Notes: a model not told the origin generated them from the letters alone. 64,000 nt of DNA from Cronobacter condimenti 1330 (GCF_001277255.1 NZ_CP012264.1:3348001-3412000); one strand, 5' to 3'; counted from the first letter of the stretch, positions 34,870-44,805 are shown. Translations and numbers: made by a program.

Positions 34870-35865
34870 ATGCGACATTCTGTTCTTTTCGCCACAGCCT
34901 TTGCCACACTCGTTAGCGCCAGTTCTTTTGCCGCGTCCCTGCCGGGCAAAGGGATTACCGTCCAGCCGGTGCAGAGCACCATCTCCGAAGAGAGTTTCCA
35001 GACGCTGTTAGTCAGCCGCGCGCTGGAAAAGCTCGGTTATACGGTCAATAAAACCAGCGAAGTGGATTACAACGTAGGCTATACCTCAATCGCCTCCGGC
35101 GACGCTACGTTTACCGCCGTAAACTGGCAACCGCTGCATGATGATATGTACGCGGCGGCGGGCGGCGACAAGAAGTTTTACCGTGAAGGCACCTACGTCA
35201 CGGGCGCGGCGCAAGGGTATCTGATTGACCGTAAAACCGCCGAGAAATACCACATTACGAATATTGCGCAGTTGAAAGACCCGAAGATTGCGAAGCTGTT
35301 TGACAGCAACGGCGACGGCAAAGCGGACATGATGGGATGTACGCCAGGCTGGGGTTGCGAGGCGGTAATTAACCACCAGAACGAGGCGTTCGACCTCGCC
35401 AAAACGGTGACAGTGAACCACGGCAACTATGCAGCGATGATGGCCGACACAATCGCCCGTTATAAAGAAGGCAAACCGGTGCTGTATTACACCTGGACGC
35501 CGTACTGGGTGAGCGACGTGCTGAAGCCTGGCAAAGATGTGGTGTGGCTGCAGGTGCCGTTCTCTTCACTGCCCGGTAAGCAGAAAGGGATTGATACCAA
35601 ACTCGCCAACGGCAATAACTTTGGCTTCCCGGTGAATACAATGCATATCGTCGCGAACAAAGCATGGGCGGAGAAAAACCCGGCAGCGGCGAAGTTGTTC
35701 TCGGTGATGAAACTGCCGATTACCGATATCAACGCCCAGAATGCGATGATGCACAGCGGCAAAGCCAGTGAGGCGGATATCCAGGGCCATGTCGATGGCT
35801 GGATCAAAGCGCACCAGCAGCAGTTCGATGGATGGATTAACGACGCGCTGGCGGCGCAGAAATAA
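34870..35865 (+). CDS. proX: Glycine betaine-binding periplasmic protein ProX
   Basis: The 331-residue periplasmic receptor of ProU with signal peptide MRHSVLFATAFATLVSASSFAA. Trp residues that cage the betaine trimethylammonium group lie in VNWQPLHDDM and YTWTPYWVSD. Disulfide candidates are in MGCTPGWGCE. The last gene of the operon, followed by a strong terminator. Confidence 0.97.
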   Translation: MRHSVLFATAFATLVSASSFAASLPGKGITVQPVQSTISEESFQTLLVSRALEKLGYTVNKTSEVDYNVGYTSIASGDATFTAVNWQPLHDDMYAAAGGDKKFYREGTYVTGAAQGYLIDRKTAEKYHITNIAQLKDPKIAKLFDSNGDGKADMMGCTPGWGCEAVINHQNEAFDLAKTVTVNHGNYAAMMADTIARYKEGKPVLYYTWTPYWVSDVLKPGKDVVWLQVPFSSLPGKQKGIDTKLANGNNFGFPVNTMHIVANKAWAEKNPAAAKLFSVMKLPITDINAQNAMMHSGKASEADIQGHVDGWIKAHQQQFDGWINDALAAQK

Positions 35866-35885
35866 ACGCGTTAACGCGATGAAAC

Positions 35886-35913
35886 AACACCCGCCGCCCG
35901 GCGGGTGTTTTTT
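35886..35913 (+). terminator. Intrinsic terminator of proVWX
   Basis: AACACCCGCC, loop GCCC, GGCGGGTGTT and a run of T, 20 bases after the proX stop. Confidence 0.92.
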
Positions 35914-36101
35914 GATATGGCGGGTGCGCGTGGCTGACCTGCCCGACGGTTTGTCACCGCACCGTTGCCGCATCCCTGTGCAAAACGCACAATCCGACAC
36001 TTAACAATTCCTCAACAATCTGGCGCTGTGGTGCGGTTCCGTTATCATAATGGCTTTCGGCAAGCGATTGATGCCCTTCATTTTGAGTAACCCACAAAAC
36101 C

Positions 36102-37286
36102 ATGACCAGACACCCTCAAGGGCTTAGCCCCTCACTGACCGTATTAATGTCCGTTGCCACCGGGCTGGTGGTCGCGAGCAATTACTACGCCCAGCCGCTC
36201 CTCGACACCATTGCCCATGCTTTCGCCATTACCGCCAACCAGGCGGGCTTTATTGTGACCGCCGCACAGCTTGGCTACGCCTTCGGCCTGCTGTTCCTGG
36301 TACCGCTCGGCGACATGTTTGAGCGTCGCAGCATGATTGTCGTGATGACGTTGCTTGCCGCGGCCGGGATGCTCATCACCGCGAGCAGCCATACGCTGCC
36401 GATGATGATCCTCGGCACCGCGCTGACCGGTCTGTTCTCTGTCGTCGCGCAGGTCCTTGTGCCGCTTGCCGCCACGCTCGCCGCGCCAGAAAAACGCGGT
36501 AAGGTGGTTGGCACCATCATGAGTGGCCTGCTGCTCGGTATTCTGCTGGCGCGAACGGTTTCGGGCGCGCTGGCAAGCCTCGGCGGCTGGCGCACCGTGT
36601 ACTGGGTGGCGACGGTGTTGATGGTTATCATGGCGCTGGCGCTCTGGCGCGGCCTCCCTGCGGTGAAACAGACCAGTACGCTTAATTATCCGCAGCTCCT
36701 CGGCTCCATTTTCAGCCTCTTTACGCGCGATAAACTCCTGCGCACCCGCGCGCTGCTGGGTTGCCTGACCTTCGCCAATTTCAGCATCCTCTGGACCTCC
36801 ATGGCGTTTTTACTGGCGGGCGCGCCGTTTCATTTTTCAGAGGGTGTCATTGGGCTGTTTGGCCTCGCGGGGGCCGCAGGCGCGCTGGCGGCACGGCCTG
36901 CGGGCGGCTTTGTGGATAAAGGCAAAGCGCACCTGACGACGACCTGGGGGCTGGTTTTGTTACTGCTGTCCTGGATTGCCGTCGCACTCGGCCAGTTCTC
37001 GGTGGTGGCGCTAATTATCGGTATCCTGATCCTCGACCTCACGGTGCAAGGCGTGCATATCACCAACCAGAGCGTGATTTATCGCATTCACCCGGACGCC
37101 CGTAACCGCCTGACTGCCGGTTATATGACCAGCTATTTCATTGGCGGCGCGGCCGGTTCGCTTATCTCTGCCTTTGCGTGGCAACATGCCGGATGGAACG
37201 GCGTGTGCGCCGCGGGCGCGATTATCTCACTACTAAATCTGGTAGTGTGGTGGCGGGGCTATCACCGCCACAGCGGGACAGAGTGA
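36102..37286 (+). CDS. MFS transporter (YgaY-like)
   Basis: A 394-residue major facilitator with about 12 membrane helices. The MFS motif-A-like loop is GDMFERRSMIV; LGGWRTVYWVA is a second family signature. It is at the position of ygaY between proX and emrR, which is a pseudogene in E. coli K-12, and here is intact. The substrate is unknown, though the subfamily is annotated as drug/sugar efflux. No neighbour in an operon. Confidence 0.85.
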   Translation: MTRHPQGLSPSLTVLMSVATGLVVASNYYAQPLLDTIAHAFAITANQAGFIVTAAQLGYAFGLLFLVPLGDMFERRSMIVVMTLLAAAGMLITASSHTLPMMILGTALTGLFSVVAQVLVPLAATLAAPEKRGKVVGTIMSGLLLGILLARTVSGALASLGGWRTVYWVATVLMVIMALALWRGLPAVKQTSTLNYPQLLGSIFSLFTRDKLLRTRALLGCLTFANFSILWTSMAFLLAGAPFHFSEGVIGLFGLAGAAGALAARPAGGFVDKGKAHLTTTWGLVLLLLSWIAVALGQFSVVALIIGILILDLTVQGVHITNQSVIYRIHPDARNRLTAGYMTSYFIGGAAGSLISAFAWQHAGWNGVCAAGAIISLLNLVVWWRGYHRHSGTE

Positions 37287-37835
37287 GGTCTGCGTCGCAC
37301 CTTTGCCGTCCTGAATACCCGCGAAGGGTGTTAAGGGCGGTAACACTCTGTTAAGGTTATGCTGAGTTATTTATTCGAGTGATTTTAACTTCGGCAATAT
37401 ATCAAAAACGTATATGGATATACCCACATCTTTACGCCATACCCTGCCCTCTCACAGGCTCTCGCTGGCAGGCAGGCTGCGCCACACTTTGCCATCATTT
37501 ATCAGCGGCTTGTCCGTGGCGCTCATCCCGCGTTTCTGTGCTGTACCGCCTGGTTTGACATCATCCGAATCGACTTTTTACATTTCCGTTACTTATATAA
37601 ACGACGACCGGCTTGCCCCGTTTTCCGCCGATACGCGAAGCGCCAGTGCGTCGTTCTTTTCTCATGCCCGCCAGGCCGCAGCGCCATCCGGCAAGGCGGC
37701 GGGCGCTCCGGAGTATGGAATAGTCCGGAAGCTCATGACGGTAACGTAGCCTTTAGTGATTCATCTGAATAATAGATTTACATGATTTGTTACCGTCGTT
37801 ACTATATCGGCTGCAATTAATGAGGTTATACCCAA
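37287..37835. other. Intergenic region upstream of emrR
   Basis: About 550 bases. In E. coli ygaZH (a branched-chain amino-acid exporter) occupies this place and is absent here. A 111-codon frame at 37414-37749 has no ribosome-binding site or similarity. The emrR promoter should be within the last 100 bases, which include AT-rich sequence (TTTAGTGATTCATC...). Confidence 0.5.
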
Positions 37836-38366
37836 ATGGATAGTTCGTTTACGCCCATTGAACAGATGCTTAAATTTCGCGCCAGTCGCTATGAGGATTT
37901 TCCATATCAGGAAATCCTGCTGACTCGCCTGTGCATGCATATGCAGGGCAAGCTGCTGGAAAACCGCAATAAGATGCTGAAGGCTCAGGGGATTAACGAG
38001 ACGTTGTTTATGGCGCTGCTGACCCTGGAATCTCAGGAGAATCACAGTATTCAGCCAAGCGAGCTGAGCTGCGCACTGGGATCGTCGCGCACGAACGCCA
38101 CCCGCATTGCCGATGAGCTGGAAAAACGCGGCTGGATCGAACGTCGCGAAAGCGATAACGATCGCCGTTGCCTGCACTTACAGTTGACCGAAAAAGGCCA
38201 GGAATTTTTACGTCAGGTGCTGCCGCCGCAGCATAACTGCCTGCATCAGCTCTGGTCTTCATTAAGCGGCCAGGAAAAGGAACAGCTGGAGCAGATAACC
38301 CGCAAATTGCTTGACCGTCTTGACCAGATGGAAGAGGACAATACGCTGCTTGAGGCCGTTCGCTAA
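37836..38366 (+). CDS. emrR: MarR-family repressor EmrR (MprA)
   Basis: A 176-residue MarR-family regulator, the same length as E. coli EmrR. It represses emrRAB and is released by uncouplers such as CCCP, salicylate and other phenolics. The winged-helix part reads SELSCALGSSRTNATRIADELEKRGWIERRESDNDRR. It is the first gene of the operon, followed by a hairpin before emrA. Confidence 0.96.
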   Translation: MDSSFTPIEQMLKFRASRYEDFPYQEILLTRLCMHMQGKLLENRNKMLKAQGINETLFMALLTLESQENHSIQPSELSCALGSSRTNATRIADELEKRGWIERRESDNDRRCLHLQLTEKGQEFLRQVLPPQHNCLHQLWSSLSGQEKEQLEQITRKLLDRLDQMEEDNTLLEAVR

Positions 38367-38424
38367 AGCGCCAATAAGCGCTCGTTTCGCAAACGTGCTG
38401 TTGCAAGGAAACCGCTACACTGAC

Positions 38425-38452
38425 AGGCCAGCATTTTCGTGCTGGCCTTTTT
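38425..38452 (+). terminator. Hairpin with T-run between emrR and emrA
   Basis: AGGCCAGCA, loop TTTTCG, TGCTGGCCT and TTTT. It is a good intrinsic terminator inside the operon, so some transcripts probably end after emrR, giving more repressor than pump mRNA; a second small dyad (GTCGGC TGCT GCCGAC, 38463-38478) follows. Confidence 0.8.
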
Positions 38453-38505
38453 GACAACAGAGGTCGGCTGCTGCCGACAACAACAATAAGAACGTGGAGA
38501 TAAAC

Positions 38506-39681
38506 ATGAGCGCAAATGCGGAGAATACGACCCCGCAGCAACCGGTGAATAATAAGAAGGGCAAACGCAAAGGCGCCCTGCTGTTATTGACCTTGCTCTT
38601 TGTTGTTATTGCCGTGGCGTACGGGGTTTATTGGTTTTTAGTGGCGCGTCATTACGAAGAGACTGACGACGCTTACGTGGCAGGAAACCAGGTTCAAATC
38701 ATGGCGCAGGTCTCCGGCAGCGTCACTAAAGTGTGGGTAGAGAACACTGACTTTGTGAAAAAAGGCGACGTGCTGGTCACCCTCGATCCAACCGACGCTC
38801 AACAGGCCTTTGAAAAAGCCCAGACTCAGCTTGCCTCAAGCGTACGCCAGACCCGCCAGCTGATGATCAACAGCAAGCAGTACGCGGCGAATATTGAGGT
38901 GCAGAAAACGGCACTGGCGCAAGCCCAGAGTGACTTAAACCGTCGCGTCCCGCTTGGTAGCGCCAATTTGATCGGTCGTGAAGAGCTCCAGCATGCGCGC
39001 GATGCGGTTGCCAGCGCCCAGGCGCAGCTTGATGTTGCCATCCAACAGTACAACGCCAACCAGGCGATGATCCTCGGCACAACGCTTGAAGATCAGCCTG
39101 CCGTAAAACAAGCCGCGACTGAAGTGCGTAACGCCTGGCTTGCGCTGCAACGTACCAAAATCGTCAGCCCGATGACCGGTTATGTTTCACGCCGCTCCGT
39201 TCAGGTAGGCGCGCAGATTAGCTCCAGCACGCCGCTGATGGCGATTGTGCCGGCGAGCGGACTGTGGGTGGACGCGAACTTTAAAGAAACCCAGCTGGCG
39301 CATATGCGTATTGGCCAGCAGGCGACCATCATTAGCGATATCTACGGCGATGATGTGGAATACACCGGCAAGGTCATCGGTCTTGATATGGGTACCGGTA
39401 GCGCCTTCTCGTTGCTGCCTGCCCAGAATGCGACAGGTAACTGGATCAAAGTGGTTCAGCGTCTGCCGGTGCGTATCGAGCTTGATCCGAAGCAGCTGGA
39501 ACAGCATCCGCTGCGCATCGGGCTTTCCACGCTGGTTAAAGTGAATACCAGCAACCTCGACGGCGGCGTGCTGGCTACCCAGACCCGCTCGCAACCTGCG
39601 TATGAAAGTAACGCACGCGAAATCAGCCTGGAGCCCGTGAACAAGCTGATTAACGATATCGTGCAGGCGAACGCGGGTTAA
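38506..39681 (+). CDS. emrA: Multidrug efflux membrane-fusion protein EmrA
   Basis: A 391-residue periplasmic adaptor of the EmrAB-TolC pump. It has one N-terminal membrane anchor (ALLLLTLLFVVIAVAYGVYWFLV), the HlyD/biotinyl-lipoyl hairpin (DAYVAGNQVQIMAQVSGSV, and KIVSPMTGYVSRRSVQVGAQISS) and a long coiled-coil between. Start chosen at 38506 with GTGGAGA upstream, matching E. coli EmrA. Confidence 0.96.
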   Translation: MSANAENTTPQQPVNNKKGKRKGALLLLTLLFVVIAVAYGVYWFLVARHYEETDDAYVAGNQVQIMAQVSGSVTKVWVENTDFVKKGDVLVTLDPTDAQQAFEKAQTQLASSVRQTRQLMINSKQYAANIEVQKTALAQAQSDLNRRVPLGSANLIGREELQHARDAVASAQAQLDVAIQQYNANQAMILGTTLEDQPAVKQAATEVRNAWLALQRTKIVSPMTGYVSRRSVQVGAQISSSTPLMAIVPASGLWVDANFKETQLAHMRIGQQATIISDIYGDDVEYTGKVIGLDMGTGSAFSLLPAQNATGNWIKVVQRLPVRIELDPKQLEQHPLRIGLSTLVKVNTSNLDGGVLATQTRSQPAYESNAREISLEPVNKLINDIVQANAG

Positions 39682-39694
39682 CCGCGGAGGTTGT

Positions 39695-41233
39695 ATGCAG
39701 CAACGTAAACCGCTGGAAGGGGCGCAACTGGTCATTATGACCATCGCCCTTTCGCTTGCCACGTTCATGCAGGTGCTGGATTCCACCATCGCTAACGTGG
39801 CGATCCCGACTATCGCCGGTAACCTGGGCGCCTCGTTAAGTCAGGGCACCTGGGTGATTACGTCATTCGGGGTGGCGAACGCTATCTCTATTCCGATAAC
39901 CGGCTGGCTCGCAAGACGCGTCGGCGAGGTGCGGCTCTTTGTCTGGTCGACCATCGCATTCGCCATTGCCTCCTGGGCGTGCGGCGTCTCCAATAGCCTG
40001 AACATGCTGATTTTCTTCCGCGTGATTCAGGGAATTGTGGCCGGGCCGCTTATCCCGCTTTCACAGAGCTTGCTGCTGAGCAACTACCCGCCCGCCAAAC
40101 GCTCTATTGCGCTGGCGCTGTGGTCGATGACGGTTATCGTCGCGCCTATCTGCGGGCCGATTCTCGGCGGCTGGATCAGCGATAACTATCACTGGGGCTG
40201 GATCTTCTTTATCAACGTGCCTATCGGCATCGTCGTGGTATTGATGACGCTACAATCGCTGCGCGGACGCGAAACACGTACCGAACAGCGGCGCATCGAC
40301 GCCGTGGGGCTGGGGCTGCTGGTTATCGGCATCGGCAGTTTGCAGGTGATGCTCGATCAGGGCAAAGAGCTCGACTGGTTTAACTCGACTGAAATCGTGG
40401 TGCTGACGGTGGTGGCCGTCGTCGCGCTATGCTTCCTGATAGTCTGGGAACTGACCGACGAACACCCGATAGTCGACCTCTCGCTCTTCAAGTCACGCAA
40501 CTTCACGATCGGCTGTCTGAGCATCAGTCTTGCTTACATGCTCTACTTCGGCTCGATTGTGCTGTTGCCGCAGCTGTTGCAGGAGGTCTATGGCTATACC
40601 GCCACCTGGGCGGGGCTCGCCTCAGCGCCAGTCGGGATTATTCCCGTCATCCTTTCGCCGATTATCGGACGCTTTGCGCACCGTCTGGATATGCGCCGCC
40701 TGGTGACGTTCAGCTTCATTATGTATGCAGTCTGTTTCTACTGGCGCGCATACACTTTTGAACCGGGTATGGATTTTGGCGCCTCGGCGTGGCCGCAGTT
40801 TATTCAGGGCTTCGCAGTGGCCTGCTTCTTTATGCCGCTGACCACGATAACGCTCTCCGGCCTGCCGCCTGAGCGGCTGGCGGCGGCGTCGAGTCTGTCC
40901 AACTTCTTAAGGACGCTCGCAGGCTCTATCGGTACGTCGATTACCACGACGCTCTGGACCAACCGGGAATCGATGCACCATGCGCAGATGACTGAATCGA
41001 TCACGCCGTTTAACCCCAACGCGCAGGAGATGTATAACCAGCTTCAGGGCATGGGGATGACGCAACAGCAGGCGTCCGGGTATATCGCTCAGCAGATAAC
41101 CAACCAGGGGCTGATTATCTCGGCAAATGAGATTTTCTGGGCATCCGCCGGCGTGTTCCTGATCCTGCTCGGGCTTATCTGGTTTGCCAGACCGCCCTTC
41201 GGCGCCGGTGGCGGCGGCGGTGGCGCTCACTGA
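39695..41233 (+). CDS. emrB: Multidrug efflux MFS transporter EmrB
   Basis: A 512-residue drug/H+ antiporter with 14 membrane helices (DHA2 family). The signature near TM1, ATFMQVLDSTIANVAIPTIAG, is typical, and the protein ends FGAGGGGGGAH. It exports hydrophobic uncouplers and nalidixic acid with EmrA and TolC. It begins 13 bases after emrA. Confidence 0.96.
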   Translation: MQQRKPLEGAQLVIMTIALSLATFMQVLDSTIANVAIPTIAGNLGASLSQGTWVITSFGVANAISIPITGWLARRVGEVRLFVWSTIAFAIASWACGVSNSLNMLIFFRVIQGIVAGPLIPLSQSLLLSNYPPAKRSIALALWSMTVIVAPICGPILGGWISDNYHWGWIFFINVPIGIVVVLMTLQSLRGRETRTEQRRIDAVGLGLLVIGIGSLQVMLDQGKELDWFNSTEIVVLTVVAVVALCFLIVWELTDEHPIVDLSLFKSRNFTIGCLSISLAYMLYFGSIVLLPQLLQEVYGYTATWAGLASAPVGIIPVILSPIIGRFAHRLDMRRLVTFSFIMYAVCFYWRAYTFEPGMDFGASAWPQFIQGFAVACFFMPLTTITLSGLPPERLAAASSLSNFLRTLAGSIGTSITTTLWTNRESMHHAQMTESITPFNPNAQEMYNQLQGMGMTQQQASGYIAQQITNQGLIISANEIFWASAGVFLILLGLIWFARPPFGAGGGGGGAH

Positions 41234-41242
41234 TCCGCGCAT

Positions 41243-41270
41243 AAAAAGGCCCGCTCTGGCGGGCCTTTTT
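41243..41270. terminator. Bidirectional terminator between emrB and the convergent GGDEF-EAL gene
   Basis: AAAAAGGCCCGC, loop TCTG, GCGGGCCTTTTT. A-run before and T-run after the stem let it serve both converging transcripts. It ends four bases before the next stop codon. Confidence 0.93.
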
Positions 41271-41273
41271 TAT

Positions 41274-43892
41274 TCACGATGCAGCGTCATTGCCCGGCGC
41301 GATGCCCTGCTCGCGCAGCTGCGCTTTAAGACGCGAAAGCGGCAACGGGCGACACATAAAGTAGCCCTGGGTTTCATCGCATTGATACATCTTAAGCTGC
41401 GCCAGCTGTTCCGGCGTTTCAACCCCTTCGGCCGTAATGCTGAGTGAAAACGCTTTGCCAAGCCCGATGATATTCTCCACGATGCTGTTGGCGTTATCCG
41501 AGTGCGGCATACCCGCCACGAACGATTTATCAAGCTTGATGCCATCAAACGGAAACGTGCGAAGGTAGCTTAGTGAAGAGTAACCCGTACCAAAATCATC
41601 GATCAGCAACCGCACGCCGAGCGCCTTGAGGCTGTTCATTATTTCAAGGCTCACCTCGGGGCTTGAGAGCGTGGCGTTTTCTGTGACCTCAAGCTCCAGA
41701 CGCTCAGGGGCCAGGCCCGACGTCGCCAGCGCCTCTTTGACCCGCTCCACCAGACCCGGCGTGCGAAACTCCACCGCAGAGATATTCACCGAGATGGCAA
41801 TGCCCGGCATCTCGTGCTGCGCATCGCGGCAGGCGGCATTTAGCACCCAGTCGCTGATGGCAATAATCAGGCCGGTCTCCTCCGCGAGCGGAATAAACTG
41901 ATCCGGCATCAGTAGCCCAAGCTCCGGATGATGCCAGCGTAACAGCGCCTCTACCGCCACCACGTTTTCCGCGTTCATGTCATAGCGCGGCTGATAAACC
42001 AGCTGGAACTGCGCGTCGCGGATAGCATCGCGCAGGCTGTTTTCCATTTCCCGGCGCTGGACGATTTGCTCGGCCATGTCAGCGTTATAAAACACCCAGC
42101 CGTTGCGCCCGCTGCTTTTCGCTTTGTAGAGCGCGATATCGGAAAAACGCAGCAGATCGGTGGCGTTGACCGCGTCCTGTGGCGCGAGCGCAATGCCCAT
42201 GCTGGCGCCGATTAAAATTTCATGGTCCTGCACGCTGAACGGGCGGTTGATTTCGCTGAGAATGCGTTCGCAAAGCTGCTCCAGCGCCTCCTTGCGTTCG
42301 ATGTCCGGGATTATCAGAATAAATTCATCGCCGCCCTGGCGCGCCACCAGATCGAAATCACGCAGACAGGCACGCAGGCGCGCCGACACCTGATGCAACA
42401 GTTCATCCCCCACGCCGTGGCCGAACAGATCGTTGACCGGCTTAAACTTGTCGAGATCGAGGCTTATCATCGCCAGCGGGTGTTCACGGGTCGGGCGCGA
42501 CTGTAATTTGCCTTCAAGGAACTCTTTCATGCGCACCCGGTTTGGCAGCCCGGTCAGTTCGTCATGCAGGGACAGGTACTGCACGCGCGCCTGGGCTTCT
42601 ACCTCAAGCGTAACGTCGGTCGCGGTGCCGCGGAAACTCAGCCCGCCTTCCGGCGTGGCGATAGGTTTCGCGACCAGATTGCAGTAACGCTGATGACCCT
42701 GCGCGGAAAGATAGCGGCAGTGCGTCATGTTGCGATGCCCGCCGTGCCCCGGCTGGTGGAACCACTCCTCCAGCGTCGCCCGGTCTTCCTGAATAAACTC
42801 CGTGACCCTACGCCCGATCCAGTCAGCGATGCGATACCCCGTAATGACCGGGAACCGTTCAGAAAGCCAGATGAACCGCAGATCGTCGTCGGTTTCCCAG
42901 ATCCAGTCGGTGGTCGCTTCCGCCACATCGCGAAAGCGCCGCTCGCTTGCAGCCAGTGCCAGCCGGTTTTGCTCCAGTAAAAAAGCGTTCTCGTCATTAA
43001 GCCGCGCCTTGTTAAGCGCGTTGCGCATAGCGATACCCGCCACCAGCGCCGTAAAGAGCGACAGAAAAATCAGCAGCGGCAGGATCACGACGATAAGGTC
43101 GTGCCCCGGATCTTCGCTACGCCAGGCCATGGTCACCTGCCCGTTGCCGAGCGGCAGCGACAGCGTCACCTGCCGGTAATCGGGCGATGCCTCGCCGGGT
43201 TTACGTACGTGTAGCTCATCAATGCCATATTCACGTCCTGCACGCGCGAGTTCGTCTGCGGTGAGCACATCGATAAATATCATCAGAGAAGGATTGCCCT
43301 GCGTAGCCTCGATAACACTGTCGCCGCCGCTGCGTATCCAGGCCGCTGTCACTATTGCAGGCTGCCCGTGGTATTCCATCGACGTGACAATCGCCGCGCC
43401 GTCGGTGCCGTCAAGGGCGATACGCAGGCTTTTCAGCATAGGCTCACCCACCCAGTGTTCGGCTTTTTGGTTGCGCAGCTTGCCGTTCACAACGCTGTAG
43501 CGGGTGACATCATTGCCATCCACCACGAAGACGCCGTCATAGCCGAACATTTCATAGAGCGACTGCCCGAGATTACCGCGATCCCATGCCCAGTGGACAT
43601 CAATGGTCTGGTGAAGCTTCAGGTACGCTTCACCCCAGTCTGAGTAGTCGTTGAGGTTGGTTTTAATAGTATCCTGGCGATTTTGCAGGGCTTTTAAAAA
43701 CAGATGGCGGCTGCGGGCATCGGTTCGTTCATTAATATCGTGCGAGATATGCAACAGCGAAAGAATGGCGATAAGAAAAAATAGCCCCAGCAGGCCGCCC
43801 ATGCACAGCAATGCACGCCGAATAAAACGTGTGGTATTTCCCGTCTCGTTAACCGATAGCTCAAGAGCGCCGCGCCTGAAAAAACCTCTCAT
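41274..43892 (-). CDS. Membrane CHASE4-PAS-GGDEF-EAL cyclic-di-GMP enzyme
   Basis: An 872-residue sensor enzyme. TM1 is at about 28-50 (LLCMGGLLGLFFLIAILSLL), then a CHASE4 periplasmic domain (NDYSDWGEAYLKLH), TM2 about 270-295, a PAS domain (RFRDVAEATTDWIWETDDDLRF), GGDEF (LTGLPNR... RQGGDEF) and EAL (EALLRWHHPELG... DDFGTGYSSLSYL). Both active-site motifs are intact, so it could make or degrade cyclic-di-GMP. It is inserted between emrB and luxS, where E. coli K-12 has no such gene. No operon partners; the start near 43892 lacks a clear ribosome-binding site. Confidence 0.93.
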   Translation of the reverse strand: MRGFFRRGALELSVNETGNTTRFIRRALLCMGGLLGLFFLIAILSLLHISHDINERTDARSRHLFLKALQNRQDTIKTNLNDYSDWGEAYLKLHQTIDVHWAWDRGNLGQSLYEMFGYDGVFVVDGNDVTRYSVVNGKLRNQKAEHWVGEPMLKSLRIALDGTDGAAIVTSMEYHGQPAIVTAAWIRSGGDSVIEATQGNPSLMIFIDVLTADELARAGREYGIDELHVRKPGEASPDYRQVTLSLPLGNGQVTMAWRSEDPGHDLIVVILPLLIFLSLFTALVAGIAMRNALNKARLNDENAFLLEQNRLALAASERRFRDVAEATTDWIWETDDDLRFIWLSERFPVITGYRIADWIGRRVTEFIQEDRATLEEWFHQPGHGGHRNMTHCRYLSAQGHQRYCNLVAKPIATPEGGLSFRGTATDVTLEVEAQARVQYLSLHDELTGLPNRVRMKEFLEGKLQSRPTREHPLAMISLDLDKFKPVNDLFGHGVGDELLHQVSARLRACLRDFDLVARQGGDEFILIIPDIERKEALEQLCERILSEINRPFSVQDHEILIGASMGIALAPQDAVNATDLLRFSDIALYKAKSSGRNGWVFYNADMAEQIVQRREMENSLRDAIRDAQFQLVYQPRYDMNAENVVAVEALLRWHHPELGLLMPDQFIPLAEETGLIIAISDWVLNAACRDAQHEMPGIAISVNISAVEFRTPGLVERVKEALATSGLAPERLELEVTENATLSSPEVSLEIMNSLKALGVRLLIDDFGTGYSSLSYLRTFPFDGIKLDKSFVAGMPHSDNANSIVENIIGLGKAFSLSITAEGVETPEQLAQLKMYQCDETQGYFMCRPLPLSRLKAQLREQGIAPGNDAAS

Positions 43893-44202
43893 TCCTCGAT
43901 CCCAGTCTGTTATTACTTAGATAGTGATTATGACGCCCGTGAAAGATCCTGCGCACCGCGACGGCACTGCTTTGCAGCATATATTCTTGCTCATGGTTTT
44001 ACTGTAACGGCAACAGTAAAACTGACGCTATGCGAAGCGGGAACGCGGCCCGTCACCACGCTTCGTTATCGTTAAGGGTGTAAATAATGTTAATGCGATA
44101 GTTTATTTGGCGATTATTTCTGACGGTCTGGATAAAAATTTGTTTTAAGTCGTAAAAGCTGCATCGCGCGTAATAAATATAACCGTCGTGGCAATCATAT
44201 AA
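43893..44202. other. Intergenic region
   Basis: About 310 bases between the GGDEF-EAL gene and the luxS terminator, turning AT-rich toward luxS. It should hold the promoter of the GGDEF-EAL gene. No gene or RNA recognised. Confidence 0.5.
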
Positions 44203-44206
44203 TAAA

Positions 44207-44234
44207 AAAGGAGCCTGTCAGGCTCCCTTTTTTT
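44207..44234 (-). terminator. Intrinsic terminator of luxS
   Basis: AAAAGGAGCC, loop TGTCA, GGCTCCCTTTT with A and T runs on either side, just downstream of luxS on the minus strand. Confidence 0.9.
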
Positions 44235-44252
44235 ATTATTTCGCTTTTATTT

Positions 44253-44768
44253 TTACAGGTGCAGTTCCTGCAATTTTTCTTTCGGCAGCGCCAGCGCATC
44301 GTTACTGTTCACGCCAACGCCACGCTCGATGATGTGGCGGGCAATGTCCTGCGCCTCATCAAGCGAGTGCATCTCGTAAGTACCGCACTGGTATACGTTC
44401 AGCTCAGGGATCTGGTTTTGCTCTTTCACCTTCAATACATCCTGCATCGCCGCTTTCCAGGCGTCAGCAACGCGCTGCTCGTCCGGTTGACCGATAAGGC
44501 TCATGTAAAAACCGGTGCGGCAGCCCATCGGGGAGATGTCGATTATCTCAACGCCGTTGCCGTTCAGATGATCGCGCATGAAGCCCGCAAAAAGGTGCTC
44601 CAGCGTGTGGATGCCTTTTTCCGGCATCACTTCTTTGTTTGGCGCGCAGAAACGCAGGTCAAAGACGGTGATAGTATCGCCATGCGGCGTGTTCATGGTT
44701 TTCGCCACACGCACCGCAGGCGCTTCCATACGGGTATGGTCGACAGTGAAGCTATCAAGCAATGGCAT
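44253..44768 (-). CDS. luxS: S-ribosylhomocysteine lyase LuxS
   Basis: A 171-residue metalloenzyme that splits S-ribosylhomocysteine into homocysteine and the autoinducer-2 precursor. Metal-binding HTLEHLF and the later Cys (YQCGTYEMHSLDEA), catalytic Cys in GCRTGFY, all intact. The start at 44768 has GGAGGTGATC upstream and fits the family length. It is divergent from micA. Confidence 0.97.
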   Translation of the reverse strand: MPLLDSFTVDHTRMEAPAVRVAKTMNTPHGDTITVFDLRFCAPNKEVMPEKGIHTLEHLFAGFMRDHLNGNGVEIIDISPMGCRTGFYMSLIGQPDEQRVADAWKAAMQDVLKVKEQNQIPELNVYQCGTYEMHSLDEAQDIARHIIERGVGVNSNDALALPKEKLQELHL

Positions 44769-44805
44769 CTGATCACCTCCGATAAGTGATTTTTTAAAAT
44801 AAAAA

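Noticed and set aside
37414..37749. 111-codon frame upstream of emrR
   Set aside because: No ribosome-binding site, no similarity, odd composition (Ser/Ala/Pro-rich), and it covers the expected promoter region.
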